Of a DNA stretch of 64,000 bases, positions 37,186 to 47,052 are shown piece by piece. Every line of letters starts with the position of its first letter. The stretch's first letter is position 1. This stretch comes from an uncultured Vibrio sp. (GTDB lineage: Bacteria > Pseudomonadota > Gammaproteobacteria > Enterobacterales > Vibrionaceae). Both the position numbers and the translations under genes were made by a program. The DNA is taken from contig CANNGN010000002.1 in assembly GCA_947504195.1 (NCBI GenBank), positions 372,001 to 436,000 of the forward strand. Direction: 5' to 3'. The notes beneath the pieces are model-generated. The model was not told the origin of the DNA. It saw nothing but the letters and a program-made list of their open reading frames with translations, and ran no database searches.

Positions 37186-37561
37186 CTCTAAGACCTACCA
37201 TCAAATAAAATCTATCTGTGTTAGACATAGCATAACTTACTTTTATACAAAATAATGGGTTGAATTCTTAACTATCCAAATAAATCAGTATAAATTTTAA
37301 TTATTTACCTTTTGACAAAATTATATTTTACGTATGTAACGAGATGAATCATAAATACAGAGCACTTTCGATAATCGATCGTTACCAAACGTTATAAAAC
37401 AATGCCTTGTTTAGTACAAAAGGTCTACGAGGATCGAAAGCTTAAAGGTGTGATAGTTATTTTCTATTTCGCTCTCCTTAGCTTAAATAGGCTATTGGTA
37501 TTAGCTCGTAACTATTACTTTGAAACGTCATTATGTTGTTAACATTGTAAGGGCTCGATTG
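37186..37561. other. Divergent region LysR / aspartase
   Basis: 376 AT-rich bases. It contains ATAAATTTTAATTAT at 37290-37304, found again upstream of alanine dehydrogenase. No small gene was seen. Confidence 0.5.
37290..37304 (+). promoter_or_regulatory. Shared 15-mer ATAAATTTTAATTAT, copy 1
   Basis: Identical to 42488-42502, upstream of the alanine dehydrogenase gene. ATCCAA also lies near both copies. It is a candidate common regulator or AT-rich promoter element. Confidence 0.35.
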
Positions 37562-39004
37562 ATGTCAAAGAGAACAGTAGCTAAAGCTCAAACTATAGAT
37601 ATACCCAAAGAACGAATAGAGAAAGATCTTTTGGGCGAAAGAAGTTTGCCGATGGACGTTTATTATGGCGTACAAACTTTACGAGCAATGGAAAACTTTC
37701 ATATTACTTCCATTTGTGTTGGTGATTTTCCTAATTTGGTGAAAGCCTTAGGGATGGTGAAGAAAGCCTGTGCAGTCGCAAATGCTAAGCTCAATATACT
37801 TGATACAGAAAAAGCGGAGGCAATAACGAAAGCCTGTGACGAAGTGATTGGTGGTAAGTTCAATAACCAATTTGTAGTCGATATGATTCAAGGCGGAGCG
37901 GGCACTTCAACTAACATGAATGCAAATGAAGTGATTGCGAATAGGGCATTAGAAATTCTTGGCTTTGAAAAAGGCCGCTATGACATCCTTAGTCCAAACA
38001 ACCACGTCAATTTGTCACAATCTACTAATGACGTGTACCCAACCGCCATACGTTTAGCGTTAATCATGTCAATACCGGAACTTTACGAGTCAATAGCGTT
38101 ACTGGGTTACCAATGTAAACAGAAGGCTGTCGAGTTTAGTCGTGTGATAAAAATGGGGCGAACCCAGTTACAAGACGCGGTCCCGATGACGTTAGGCCAA
38201 GAGTTTGAAGCGTACTATGCGACGCTGAAAGAAGATCTCGATATGTTAAAGGTTGTTTCGAATAATTTTAAAGAAATTAATTTGGGTGCAACTGCAATTG
38301 GCACAGGAATTAACACCGACCCCGAATATTCGAGTTTAGTCATTGAAGAACTGTGTTGGATTTCAGACATACACTTCGTCAAAGCCACCAACTTGATTGA
38401 AGCAACAAGTGATATGGGCGCGTTTGTTACTCTTTCAAGTATGCTAAAAAGAACCGCTATAAAAGTCTCAAAAATATGTAATGACTTGCGTTTGATGAGT
38501 AGTGGGCCAAGAGCGGGCTTGAATGAAATAAACCTCCCTCCTATGCAGCCAGGATCTTCGATAATGCCTGGTAAGGTAAACCCTGTTATTCCTGAAGTTG
38601 TCAATCAAGTGGCTTATGAGGTTATTGGTAATGATCTCGCAATAACAATGGCGTCTGAAGCAGGGCAACTTCAATTAAACGTTATGGAGCCTGTTATTGC
38701 ATTTAATTTACTACGGTCGATACAATTCATGACTAATGCATTTAATACACTTGCAACACGCTGTATTTCAGGTATTACTGCGAATGAAGAGCATTGTAAA
38801 TCAATGGTTTATAATAGCATTGGCATTGTAACAGCGATTAACCCTTATTTGGGTTATGAAGAGTCGACTCGGATTGCAAAAGAGGCATTAGGTACAGGGG
38901 AAAATATTATTAATTTGATTAAACGAGACGGTTTATTAACAGATCAGCAGTTATCAGACATCCTTAATCCTGAAAACATGACTCAACCTAGACGACAACT
39001 TTAA
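37562..39004 (+). CDS. aspA: Aspartate ammonia-lyase
   Basis: This enzyme converts L-aspartate to fumarate and ammonia. The protein is 480 residues, within the family range. It belongs to the fumarase/aspartase superfamily: the signature PGSSIMPGKVNPV (about 328-340) and the active-site regions GGAGTSTNMNANEV and VNLSQSTNDVYPT are intact. ATG 37562 is chosen (AAGGG about 9 bases upstream); the frame extends back to TTG 37520. It is likely under control of the divergent LysR. It could feed fumarate to respiration alongside amine catabolism. Confidence 0.92.
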   Translation: MSKRTVAKAQTIDIPKERIEKDLLGERSLPMDVYYGVQTLRAMENFHITSICVGDFPNLVKALGMVKKACAVANAKLNILDTEKAEAITKACDEVIGGKFNNQFVVDMIQGGAGTSTNMNANEVIANRALEILGFEKGRYDILSPNNHVNLSQSTNDVYPTAIRLALIMSIPELYESIALLGYQCKQKAVEFSRVIKMGRTQLQDAVPMTLGQEFEAYYATLKEDLDMLKVVSNNFKEINLGATAIGTGINTDPEYSSLVIEELCWISDIHFVKATNLIEATSDMGAFVTLSSMLKRTAIKVSKICNDLRLMSSGPRAGLNEINLPPMQPGSSIMPGKVNPVIPEVVNQVAYEVIGNDLAITMASEAGQLQLNVMEPVIAFNLLRSIQFMTNAFNTLATRCISGITANEEHCKSMVYNSIGIVTAINPYLGYEESTRIAKEALGTGENIINLIKRDGLLTDQQLSDILNPENMTQPRRQL

Positions 39005-39080
39005 TCTAAGAGAAGATTGATAATCTGATATGTATAAACCCCTTGATTGTTTCTTAAATTTTAAGCGAGGGGTTCAATAA

Positions 39081-39112
39081 AAAAAGATAGACCATTTGGT
39101 CTATCTTTTTTA
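39081..39112. terminator. Bidirectional terminator aspartase / monooxygenase
   Basis: A-run plus GATAGACC-loop-GGTCTATC and T-run. A second hairpin (CCCCTTG / CGAGGGG) lies just before it, about 39039-39073. Confidence 0.88.
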
Positions 39113-39139
39113 GTTTATACCTTAGCGAAAAGTGAGATT

Positions 39140-40399
39140 TTAGCGCTGCGAAGCATCCTTATAGGCAGAGTATGTGCGCTGCGTAGCAATATGCCCGGCG
39201 ATATGCTTAGCATCATGCCATACTCCCCAGATAAAGGCTGAACCACGTCGTGATAACCACGCTTGACCAACAAAATATACACCTGGCTCGGTCGAGACAC
39301 CTCGTTGATGAGCAGGTTTGCCTTTTTCATCAAACGCATCGACTTTTAACCAGCTGTAATCGAGCGCGAAGCCCGTTGCCCAAACGATGGTTGTGATGCC
39401 TTCTTTCGCTAAATCAAGCTCAAGAATCGGATTTGTCATACACTCAGGATCAGCGAGAACATTACGAGCGGATGGTTCCTCAGGAAGATCTAGACCATTG
39501 CGTTCAATATATGCATCGGCAGAATCCAAGAAATCCATGTAATTCTTATTCCCGCGCTCTACATTGTCATTAAGGTCATTTTGGAAAGTAACCTTACCGT
39601 TATTAAATTCCTTGGTCATACCAAGTAGGGTAATCCCTTGATGAGCGAGTGCGCGAAAATCAACAGTACCGTCCTTACCATGTGCACCTGTTACAGCAAT
39701 AGTTACATGTTCTGTTCCTGGCTCTAGAGACTCACGATCCCACTCACCTAATACGCCCAACCACCAACAGAAATCGCGATTACGGTATGAACGAGGCGGG
39801 CGATCATGTGGGCCAGCTGATAAGAAGACTTTTCGGCCTGAACGCTGAAGTTCGTCAGCGATTTGCACACCAGATGAACCAGCACCTACTACCAACACAG
39901 CGCCTTCTTCTAATTGCTGAGGGTTTTTGTAATCTGCAGAGTGTATCTGTGTAACGGATTCGTTTTTAGCAATAGGAGGAATAACCGGAGTTTGGAAAGG
40001 TCCGGTTGCCGAGACAACACGTTTTGCTTCTATTGTCCCTTGTGATGTTTCGATGATAAAGCCTTGAGCATTCACATTTCGCACAACGCTTTTAACTTCT
40101 ACACCAGTGCGGATAGGGGCTTCAAACTTTTTCGCGTAATCCACTAGGTAATCAGCGACTTTTTCTTTAGGGATAAAAGAGTCAGGATCATGGCCTTCAA
40201 ATTCTAATCCAGGAAAGCGGTCATGCCAAGCTGGACCATTCGCTACCAATGAATCCCATCGTCTGGTTCTCCATTGCTCGCCGATACGATTACGCTCTAA
40301 AACAAGGTGTGGAATATCATGCTTGCTTAAATGCTCACTCATTGCAACACCGGCCTGACCAGCACCTATTACAAGCGTATCTATTTTTTCAATTGCCAT
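39140..40399 (-). CDS. FAD/NAD(P)-dependent flavoprotein monooxygenase
   Basis: This 419-residue flavoprotein has an FAD-binding GAGQAGVAMSEHL near residue 10, the RTRRWDSL and DRFPGLEF blocks, a second nucleotide motif VVGAGSSGVQIADEL near 172, and ATGFALDYSWL near 355. This matches the CzcO/YUCCA-like flavin monooxygenase group, which oxygenates nitrogen- or sulfur-containing or carbonyl compounds. ATG 40399 has AAGGAA 6 bases upstream; a longer frame reaches 40456. It is divergent from the HpaB-family gene across 405 bases. The substrate is unknown. Confidence 0.85.
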   Translation of the reverse strand: MAIEKIDTLVIGAGQAGVAMSEHLSKHDIPHLVLERNRIGEQWRTRRWDSLVANGPAWHDRFPGLEFEGHDPDSFIPKEKVADYLVDYAKKFEAPIRTGVEVKSVVRNVNAQGFIIETSQGTIEAKRVVSATGPFQTPVIPPIAKNESVTQIHSADYKNPQQLEEGAVLVVGAGSSGVQIADELQRSGRKVFLSAGPHDRPPRSYRNRDFCWWLGVLGEWDRESLEPGTEHVTIAVTGAHGKDGTVDFRALAHQGITLLGMTKEFNNGKVTFQNDLNDNVERGNKNYMDFLDSADAYIERNGLDLPEEPSARNVLADPECMTNPILELDLAKEGITTIVWATGFALDYSWLKVDAFDEKGKPAHQRGVSTEPGVYFVGQAWLSRRGSAFIWGVWHDAKHIAGHIATQRTYSAYKDASQR

Positions 40400-40804
40400 T
40401 GTTGTTTCCTTATTATTTTTTATCAAGGCCAATGAATAAGCCAAGAGGGTTTCCATATCACGTAGACGATTTAGCCAGCTGTCAATTGGAAGTGAACCTA
40501 TACAACCGTATTCTTTACTCTTTTAAGATTGAAAAAAGCATAATTAGGAAATGTGCATTGGTAAAATATTATTAATTTAACAATTAAATCAAAAAAAATT
40601 ATTTAAACAATTTGGCTAGTGGTAGTTTGTGGGGGATATAAATGGCTAATTGTTTGAATGTGTTACTAAAGAGATCAAGCAAATGATTTCTCGTTTTTCT
40701 GTGAATAGAAATAAGTTATTTTGCTGATATATTTAAAAAATTTTCATTTCTAGAAAGTGATTATAGAATAAAAAGTAATAGCAAGATTAGACGGGACCAG
40801 ATAC
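40400..40804. other. Divergent AT-rich region between two monooxygenase genes
   Basis: 405 bases, strongly AT-rich. It must contain both promoters. No clear dyad or small gene was recognised. Confidence 0.45.
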
Positions 40805-42340
40805 ATGATAAGAACAGGTGAAGAGTACCGTGAGTCAATAAAAGATAGCCGTGAAGTTTATATAGCAGGAGAAAAGGTAAAAGATGTTACTAGCCATCCT
40901 GCTTTTAAGCCGATCGTTGATGTAAAAGCGAAAATTTATGACATGCAGCATAGCGCTTCTACAAAAGATGTCATGACCTATCAAGCCGATAATAATGAAG
41001 TGTGTGCTATCGCCTTAAAGCTGCCGCAGAGTAAGCAAGATTGGTGGGATAAGAAAACAGCCACTAATTTGATGATGAATGAAGTTGGCGGTGTTGTTAC
41101 CCGAGTCGGGGATGAGACGGTTGGCGAAATGTGGTCACTGTATGATTCACAAAAAGCGTTAAATGGCATCAATTCTGAATTTTCAGACAATATAAAAAAT
41201 CACATTAATAACGTTATTATTAACGATACATTCCACTTAACGGCGAACACAGATCCAAAAGGCGATCGTTCTAAAGCGCCTCAATTACAAGATCCGGACA
41301 TGCGCTTACATGTCGTGCGAGAAACGGATCGCGGCATTGTGGTTCGCGGAGCAAAATTTGAAACAGCCGCAGCTTACGCTAACCAAGCCTATACCAAGCC
41401 CACGATTGCAAATTGGGAGGCGGATACAAAATTTTCAGATTATGCATTAGGCTTTATTTGTAATTTTAGCTCTCCCGGTCTCAAAATTATTTGTCGCGAT
41501 GGTTTTGCTGATAAAAATCCTTTGGATTATCCCATTGCGACAAAGTTTGATGAAATTGAAGCATTGGTCATTTTCGATGATGTTGAAATTCCATGGGAAG
41601 ATGTGCTGTTCTATCGAAACACCCAAGCCGCGAAGTTTATTCACACTTCGCTACATCGATATTCTGCCTTTGCATTTATACAGCGTAATTTAAAAGTTGC
41701 TGAGTTATTAATTGGTGCATCAATACTGAATGTCCAGCAAACTGGCGTAGATAATCAAGTTGGTGTGCAGGAACGCTTATCTAAATTGGCATGCTATCGA
41801 GAAGGTATCGACGCTCATTTAATTTCATCTATTGCGATGGCTGAAAAAAGCCCGAGTGGTTTGGTTATGCCTAATCAGTCATTGCTTTATGCGGGCCGCG
41901 TTTTTGCTTGTTCTCAGCTTTATGAAATGGTCAACGTTGCGCGTGAATTAGGTGGTGGGCAAGTATGTTTAACACCTAATTACGATACGTTTAACCATGA
42001 TGAAACTAAGCCATGGTTGGATAAATTTTACAACGTAAATGCTCAGTGGCCAGCTGAGGAAAGAAGAAAGTTGCTGGCGTACTCTCGTGATCTATGTAAT
42101 TCAGACTACGCTGGTCACAGGTTAACATTCCAAGAATTTGCTCAATCACCGCGTTTTGCTCATCTAGCGTCGGTTTATCACCATTTTGATTTCGATGGGC
42201 CTGCTGAATTGGTTCGCCAAGCGGCAGGTTTAAGTCAAACAATACAGTCAACACAGCTCGAAAATACAGGTGTGGCGGGGGAACATGGCTCTTTCTTGAG
42301 CACTACGGCAGATATTTTAAATAATAAAACTCGCCTATAA
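40805..42340 (+). CDS. HpaB-family FADH2-dependent monooxygenase
   Basis: This 511-residue protein is of the 4-hydroxyphenylacetate 3-monooxygenase family (acyl-CoA-dehydrogenase fold). Conserved parts are TGEEYRESI, REVYIAGEKVKDVTSHPAF, DPKGDRSK, GIVVRGAKFETAAAY and IFDDVEIPWEDVLFYR. The Cys/His cluster of the related 4-hydroxybutyryl-CoA dehydratases is absent (NEVGGVVTRVG at that place), supporting an oxygenase. Such enzymes need a separate flavin reductase (HpaC); none is seen in this window. The likely substrate is a phenol such as 4-hydroxyphenylacetate or tyramine-derived, not provable here. The ribosome site is weak. Confidence 0.85.
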   Translation: MIRTGEEYRESIKDSREVYIAGEKVKDVTSHPAFKPIVDVKAKIYDMQHSASTKDVMTYQADNNEVCAIALKLPQSKQDWWDKKTATNLMMNEVGGVVTRVGDETVGEMWSLYDSQKALNGINSEFSDNIKNHINNVIINDTFHLTANTDPKGDRSKAPQLQDPDMRLHVVRETDRGIVVRGAKFETAAAYANQAYTKPTIANWEADTKFSDYALGFICNFSSPGLKIICRDGFADKNPLDYPIATKFDEIEALVIFDDVEIPWEDVLFYRNTQAAKFIHTSLHRYSAFAFIQRNLKVAELLIGASILNVQQTGVDNQVGVQERLSKLACYREGIDAHLISSIAMAEKSPSGLVMPNQSLLYAGRVFACSQLYEMVNVARELGGGQVCLTPNYDTFNHDETKPWLDKFYNVNAQWPAEERRKLLAYSRDLCNSDYAGHRLTFQEFAQSPRFAHLASVYHHFDFDGPAELVRQAAGLSQTIQSTQLENTGVAGEHGSFLSTTADILNNKTRL

Positions 42341-42653
42341 ACAACGAAAACTCCAATTTAATCATGTTTATACGAGTCACTTTCTATGAGCTATTCTTCT
42401 AGAAGTGGCTTGTTCGGCTCTCTATTTTTAACTAAAACCCAAGACATAATTTGATAAAAAGCATTGGATGAGCATCCACAATTATGAATAAATTTTAATT
42501 ATCCAAGAACTTAAAAATTAATATTTTACTAATGTTTCGTGGAATCATAATGTCTGAAATTGAATAACGTGAAACATTAATCCAATGACTAAAGATAACT
42601 AATAAGTCGCTTACTTATGAGTGACTAAAACAAACGTGAAAAGAGATAATACT
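42341..42653. other. Region upstream of alanine dehydrogenase
   Basis: 313 bases. It holds a dyad TGGATG-AG-CATCCA (42465-42478) and the 15-mer ATAAATTTTAATTAT (42488-42502) shared with the aspartase promoter. No gene was seen. Confidence 0.5.
42465..42502. promoter_or_regulatory. Dyad plus shared 15-mer upstream of ald
   Basis: TGGATG-AG-CATCCA (42465-42478) is followed 10 bases later by the AT-rich 15-mer at 42488-42502 that is identical to 37290-37304. It is a candidate control region. Confidence 0.4.
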
Positions 42654-43775
42654 ATGATTATTGGTGTACCTAAAGAAATTAAAAATCATGAATACCGTAT
42701 TGGCTTAACGCCTGCTGGGGTTAAAGAGTTAGTTTTAAATGGTCATAATGTGATCGTTGAAAATAATGGCGGTGCCTCGATTGGTTTCGATAATGAACAG
42801 TATGTTACAGCGGGTGCAAAAATTATTGATAGCGCTGCGGAGATATTTGCTACTGCCGATATGATTATCAAGGTAAAAGAGCCACAACCTGTAGAATGTA
42901 AAATGCTTCGTCCAGGGCAAATACTGTTTACATATTTACATCTAGCACCTGATCCACAGCAAACTGAATTATTGGTTGCATCAGGCGCAACGTGTGTTGC
43001 CTATGAAACCGTGACTGCTGAAGAAGGTGGTTTGCCTTTATTAGCACCAATGTCTGAAGTAGCCGGTCGTATGTCGATTCAAGCAGGAGCTCACGCGTTA
43101 GAAAAAGCACAGGGTGGACTTGGTGCGTTACTTGGCGGCGTTCCGGGTGTTGCTCCAGCTAAAGTATTAATTGTTGGTGGTGGTGTTGTAGGAACTCAAG
43201 CTGCAAATATGGCAGTAGGTATGGGCGCTGATGTCACTATTTTAGACCGCTCTTTACCACGTTTACGTCAATTAGACGCAGAGTTTAAGGGTCGTTTGAA
43301 AACCGTTTATTCTACGGCTGATGCAATGGACCAACTTATCGTCGAAGCTGATTTAGTGATTGGTGCGGTATTAATCCCAGGTGCTGCTGCGCCGAAATTG
43401 GTGACAAAAGAGCACATCAAAATGATGAAGAAAGGCGCTGTTGTCGTCGATGTTGCCATTGATCAAGGTGGCTGTTTTGAAACATCAAAAGCAACGACAC
43501 ACCAAGATCCGACCTATATTGTTGATGATGTTGTTCATTACTGTGTTGCCAACATGCCTGGTGGCGTGGCTCGTACTTCAACAATGGCACTTACCAATGC
43601 AACGATGCCGTTTGCCGTAACACTTGCCAATAAAGGTGCTAAACAAGCGTTACTTGATGATAAGCATCTACTCGCGGGACTAAATGTTCTTGGCGGAAAA
43701 GTGACTTATAAACCTGTTGCCGATGTTTTAGGATATGAATACGTATCCCCAGAAGTTGCTCTAGCCAGTTTGTAA
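42654..43775 (+). CDS. ald: Alanine dehydrogenase
   Basis: This enzyme reversibly deaminates L-alanine to pyruvate and ammonia with NAD. The protein is 373 residues, the normal length. The N-terminus MIIGVPKEIKNHEYRIGLTP is diagnostic. Catalytic Lys (IIKVKEPQ) and His (FTYLHLAPD) are present, as is the NAD motif VGGGVVGTQAANMA (about 173-186). ATG 42654 is chosen from this N-terminus; the frame opens at 42621. It can recycle alanine formed by the pyruvate-dependent aminotransferase encoded downstream. Confidence 0.95.
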   Translation: MIIGVPKEIKNHEYRIGLTPAGVKELVLNGHNVIVENNGGASIGFDNEQYVTAGAKIIDSAAEIFATADMIIKVKEPQPVECKMLRPGQILFTYLHLAPDPQQTELLVASGATCVAYETVTAEEGGLPLLAPMSEVAGRMSIQAGAHALEKAQGGLGALLGGVPGVAPAKVLIVGGGVVGTQAANMAVGMGADVTILDRSLPRLRQLDAEFKGRLKTVYSTADAMDQLIVEADLVIGAVLIPGAAAPKLVTKEHIKMMKKGAVVVDVAIDQGGCFETSKATTHQDPTYIVDDVVHYCVANMPGGVARTSTMALTNATMPFAVTLANKGAKQALLDDKHLLAGLNVLGGKVTYKPVADVLGYEYVSPEVALASL

Positions 43776-44239
43776 TATTTAACTAGATGACAGCTAACTG
43801 TGTCTGAAAGAGTACAAATTTAACGTTTGTACTCTTTTTTATACGATTCGATAAGGCTTTTAAGCAGGCTGTAAACCTTACTGGTCCCTTAAAGCCGTTT
43901 CTTTTATGAATTCAAGTGAAATTATCCGGTTGCTTCACAGTTTTTTATTTTGCTTTCACTAAGCTTCTTGCCTTTTAAAGCAAGGAATTACAGGTCGTTT
44001 TATTCAATTTCTCTAGAATTCAGTATCTTTTTGAACGTTAACTTTGTTGAATAGATTTTTTTTATTCGATTGTAAGGTTAATAATATTTTAACAATTCAT
44101 TAACGCTCCTTAATCTAGAGTGAGTAATCAAAGCGATACCGCAAAGCAATACCCGCAACGCTTTCGTATCGGATGTGGACATGACGAATAGATAATGAAT
44201 ACGCATGTTATCAGGGCGGGCAAGTAGAAAGAGCTGAAG
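43776..44239. other. 464-base gap between ald and M20 deacylase gene
   Basis: It contains the ald terminator and a long leader for the next gene. A T-rich tract lies at about 44050-44065. No RNA gene or small protein was recognised. Confidence 0.45.
43807..43842 (+). terminator. Terminator after ald
   Basis: AAAGAGTACAAA pairs with TTTGTACTCTTT over a 7-base loop, followed by T. Confidence 0.88.
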
Positions 44240-45421
44240 ATGAAAAAGTCACCCACTATAGATATGTTAAAACAACTCATTCATTTTGATACGACGAGCA
44301 TTAACTCAAATTTGGAGTTGATGAATTACGTAACAGAATACCTAAATTCGTACGGTGTTGAGAGTACATTGATCTACGATGAAGATGGGAAGAAAGCCAA
44401 CCTTTTTGCCACTATTGGCCCAGCAGGTATTTCAGGCGTTATGTTGTCGGGACATACTGATACTGTGCCCGTCACAGGACAGAATTGGACCAAAGAGCCT
44501 TTTACTCTGAGTGAAGAAAATGGTCGTTTTTATGGCCGTGGTACCAGTGACATGAAAGGCTTCGTTGCAACTGTTCTTGGTGCGGTGCCAAAGATGGTTG
44601 CTCAAGAGTTGCAGATACCTATACATCTCGCTTTTTCTTATGACGAAGAAATTGGTTGTATCGGCGTGCGTAGCTTGATTGATATGTTGAAGAATTCTCC
44701 TACCAAACCTGCTGTATGTATCATTGGTGAGCCGACATCAATGAATGTGGTGACTTCTCATAAAGGAAAGCTGGCCGCTAAAGTAACTGTTACAGGAAAA
44801 GAGTGCCACTCAGGTATGGCTCCCCAAGGCGTAAATGCGGTTAATTACGCTGCACGTTTGGTTTCTTGGTTAGAAAACGTTGCGATAGAAAAACAGACTA
44901 ATGGCCCATTTGAAGAGGGCTACGAAATACCTTATAGCACAGTACATACTGGAGTTATTAATGGTGGGAACGCCTTAAATATTGTTCCCAAGCACTGCAG
45001 CTTTCTATTCGAAATTCGCAATATAGCCGCAGAAGATCCAAAAGAGATACTCGCCGAATTTAAAGCATACTGCTCAGAACTAACGAGTGAAATGCAAAAA
45101 ACCGATGCCAATTGCAAGATTGATATCGAAATTACCACCGAATACCCAGGGTTAAATACACCTGAAAGCGACCAAGCGGTTGCCTTTGTCCGCAAGCTTG
45201 CTCAATCAACAAACCACGCCAGTATTAATTTTGGCACTGAAGGAGGATTATTTAATCACCATTTAGGTATTCCTACCGTTGTTTGTGGACCTGGTAGCAT
45301 GAATCAAGGGCATAAACCAGACGAATATATTCATGGAGAGCAGCTAGTTAAGTGTGAAGAATTTATAGATCGTCTGATCCTAGAGCTAAGTACTAATCGT
45401 GACATTCATCTAGACCTTTAG
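44240..45421 (+). CDS. M20-family N-acyl amino acid deacylase (ArgE-like)
   Basis: This 393-residue dinuclear zinc hydrolase resembles acetylornithine deacetylase. Metal and catalytic motifs are intact: MLSGHTDTVPV (His, Asp), GRGTSDMKGF (bridging Asp), YDEEIGCIG (catalytic Glu), GEPTSM (Glu) and a C-terminal GHKPDEY His. It starts a new transcription direction block, 59 bases ahead of the permease gene. In this catabolic setting it more likely frees a transported N-acylated amine or amino acid than serves arginine synthesis. It could equally be a real ArgE paralogue. Confidence 0.85.
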   Translation: MKKSPTIDMLKQLIHFDTTSINSNLELMNYVTEYLNSYGVESTLIYDEDGKKANLFATIGPAGISGVMLSGHTDTVPVTGQNWTKEPFTLSEENGRFYGRGTSDMKGFVATVLGAVPKMVAQELQIPIHLAFSYDEEIGCIGVRSLIDMLKNSPTKPAVCIIGEPTSMNVVTSHKGKLAAKVTVTGKECHSGMAPQGVNAVNYAARLVSWLENVAIEKQTNGPFEEGYEIPYSTVHTGVINGGNALNIVPKHCSFLFEIRNIAAEDPKEILAEFKAYCSELTSEMQKTDANCKIDIEITTEYPGLNTPESDQAVAFVRKLAQSTNHASINFGTEGGLFNHHLGIPTVVCGPGSMNQGHKPDEYIHGEQLVKCEEFIDRLILELSTNRDIHLDL

Positions 45422-45480
45422 ATATGGTGGATTGGTATAGGTTCTAAAATAAACGTTAAACTAAAAAGGAAAGTTCAATT

Positions 45481-46908
45481 ATGGAAATTAGTCAGAATCA
45501 TCCACAAAGTTCAGCTGAACCGTCAGCATCGACATCAACCTTTAAGAGGACACTCGGCCTTGGATCGCTATTAGCTGTTTCCGTGGGTTTAGTTGTGTCA
45601 CAAGGTGTAATGGTATTGATGCTTCAAGGTGCTGGCATTTCTGGATTAGGGTTTATCATACCGCTCATCATCGCTTACTTCTTGGCAATCACTTATATTT
45701 ATTCTTTTTCTGAATTATCACTAATGATCCCTAAAGCAGGTGGTCTTGCAAGTTACACTGAGGTCGCAATTGGGCATTTCTCAGCCATACTCGCGGTCTT
45801 TTCTGGATACGTTGTGGTAACCATGTTCGCCGTCTCAGCCGAACTCTTATTAGTGGATTTTGTCATTAATAAAATCTTCCCAGATGTGTTTCCTACATAT
45901 GCCGTTGGCTTTGGGTTACTTACAATCTTTACTCTTTTGAATTTAAAAGGTATTGATGTATTTGCTAAATTACAATCTGTTCTAGCTTTCGTCATGATTA
46001 CGTTACTGCTTATTATCGCGCTAAGTGCTCTTGCTGGCCCTATGGATGCGAAACCGATAAGTCTTGATGCTCTGACGGCTGACTGGAACCCATTAGGTCT
46101 CGGTGTAATCACGCTTGCTGCATTAGCGATATGGGGTTTTGTTGGCGCAGAGTTCGTTTGCCCATTAGTTGAAAACGCGAAAGAACCTAATAAAAACATC
46201 CCTCGCTCAATGATTATTGGGATGACTATTATTTTTGTCACCATCTCTTTGTATTGTTTTGCCGCTCTACTGTATGTACCCGCTGATCAGTTAGCAGGAT
46301 CGACATTACCTCACTATGACTTTGCACTTGCTGCTTTTGGTGATATCGGGCTTATTCTTATTGCGGTAATTTCAGTCACTGCAACATGTAGTACCGTTAA
46401 TACCTGTCTTGCTGCTATACCTAGAATGCTTTACGGCATGGCTTTAAATGGACAAGTGTTCCCACAATTAAAAGTTCTTTCTAAGAAAAATAAAACACCT
46501 TGGGTAGCAGTACTGTTTGTCGCGGTAATTACCGGTATTCCAATGGTATTGCTTGTAGACCAGCCTGAATCTATTGGTTTACTTCTTGTTTCGGCAGCAA
46601 TCGCTTGGTTGATTTCTTACATCATCACGCATATCAATGTGATTGTGTTACGTCGTCGTTACCCAAATCTAAAAAGACCATACAAAACACCTTTTTACCC
46701 ATTACCACAGATCATCGGGATCGTTGGGATGATTTACTCAATCTACTATGCATCACCAGCACCAGAGCTTAGTTTTCAAATCTTCAGTTCTGCAGGCGTT
46801 GTATTAGGTGTTGTCTCAGTAATAGGTGTTATCTGGGTGAAATTTGTTATGAAAAAAGGTCTATTTACTCCAGAGCCAATTGAATCAGTATTGGATTCGG
46901 ACAAATAA
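45481..46908 (+). CDS. APC-family amino acid/polyamine permease
   Basis: This 475-residue inner-membrane transporter has about 12 hydrophobic segments of the APC superfamily. TM1 contains LLAVSVGLVVSQGVMVLMLQGAG (the usual substrate-site glycines), and FVGAEFVCPLVENAKEPNKNIPRS in TM6-loop matches polyamine/amino-acid permeases. AAAGGAAAG precedes ATG. Located between a deacylase and an aminotransferase, it probably imports the amine or amino acid degraded by this cluster. Confidence 0.88.
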   Translation: MEISQNHPQSSAEPSASTSTFKRTLGLGSLLAVSVGLVVSQGVMVLMLQGAGISGLGFIIPLIIAYFLAITYIYSFSELSLMIPKAGGLASYTEVAIGHFSAILAVFSGYVVVTMFAVSAELLLVDFVINKIFPDVFPTYAVGFGLLTIFTLLNLKGIDVFAKLQSVLAFVMITLLLIIALSALAGPMDAKPISLDALTADWNPLGLGVITLAALAIWGFVGAEFVCPLVENAKEPNKNIPRSMIIGMTIIFVTISLYCFAALLYVPADQLAGSTLPHYDFALAAFGDIGLILIAVISVTATCSTVNTCLAAIPRMLYGMALNGQVFPQLKVLSKKNKTPWVAVLFVAVITGIPMVLLVDQPESIGLLLVSAAIAWLISYIITHINVIVLRRRYPNLKRPYKTPFYPLPQIIGIVGMIYSIYYASPAPELSFQIFSSAGVVLGVVSVIGVIWVKFVMKKGLFTPEPIESVLDSDK

Positions 46909-47052
46909 ACTGCATAAGTTAATAGAAATATAAAAGCAAAATTACATTTTAACGTTGTAAACAAAAATCTGTTTTTAGCTACATGTTATTGACCACTGTG
47001 TTGAAACGTGTAGCTAAAAACTCTTGCACTACGATTGAGGAGTTCCCCTACA

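Noticed and set aside
40249-40575. 108-codon plus-strand frame over the start of the flavoprotein gene
   Set aside because: It is antisense to a well-supported gene and lacks a ribosome site; composition looks random.
40805-42340. 4-Hydroxybutyryl-CoA dehydratase, as part of a GABA route
   Set aside because: The family is related, but the Cys/His cluster for the iron-sulfur centre is missing at the expected place, so an oxygenase is more likely.
45753-46244. 163-codon minus-strand frame inside the permease gene
   Set aside because: Antisense shadow of membrane-helix codons; the plus-strand APC permease is unambiguous.
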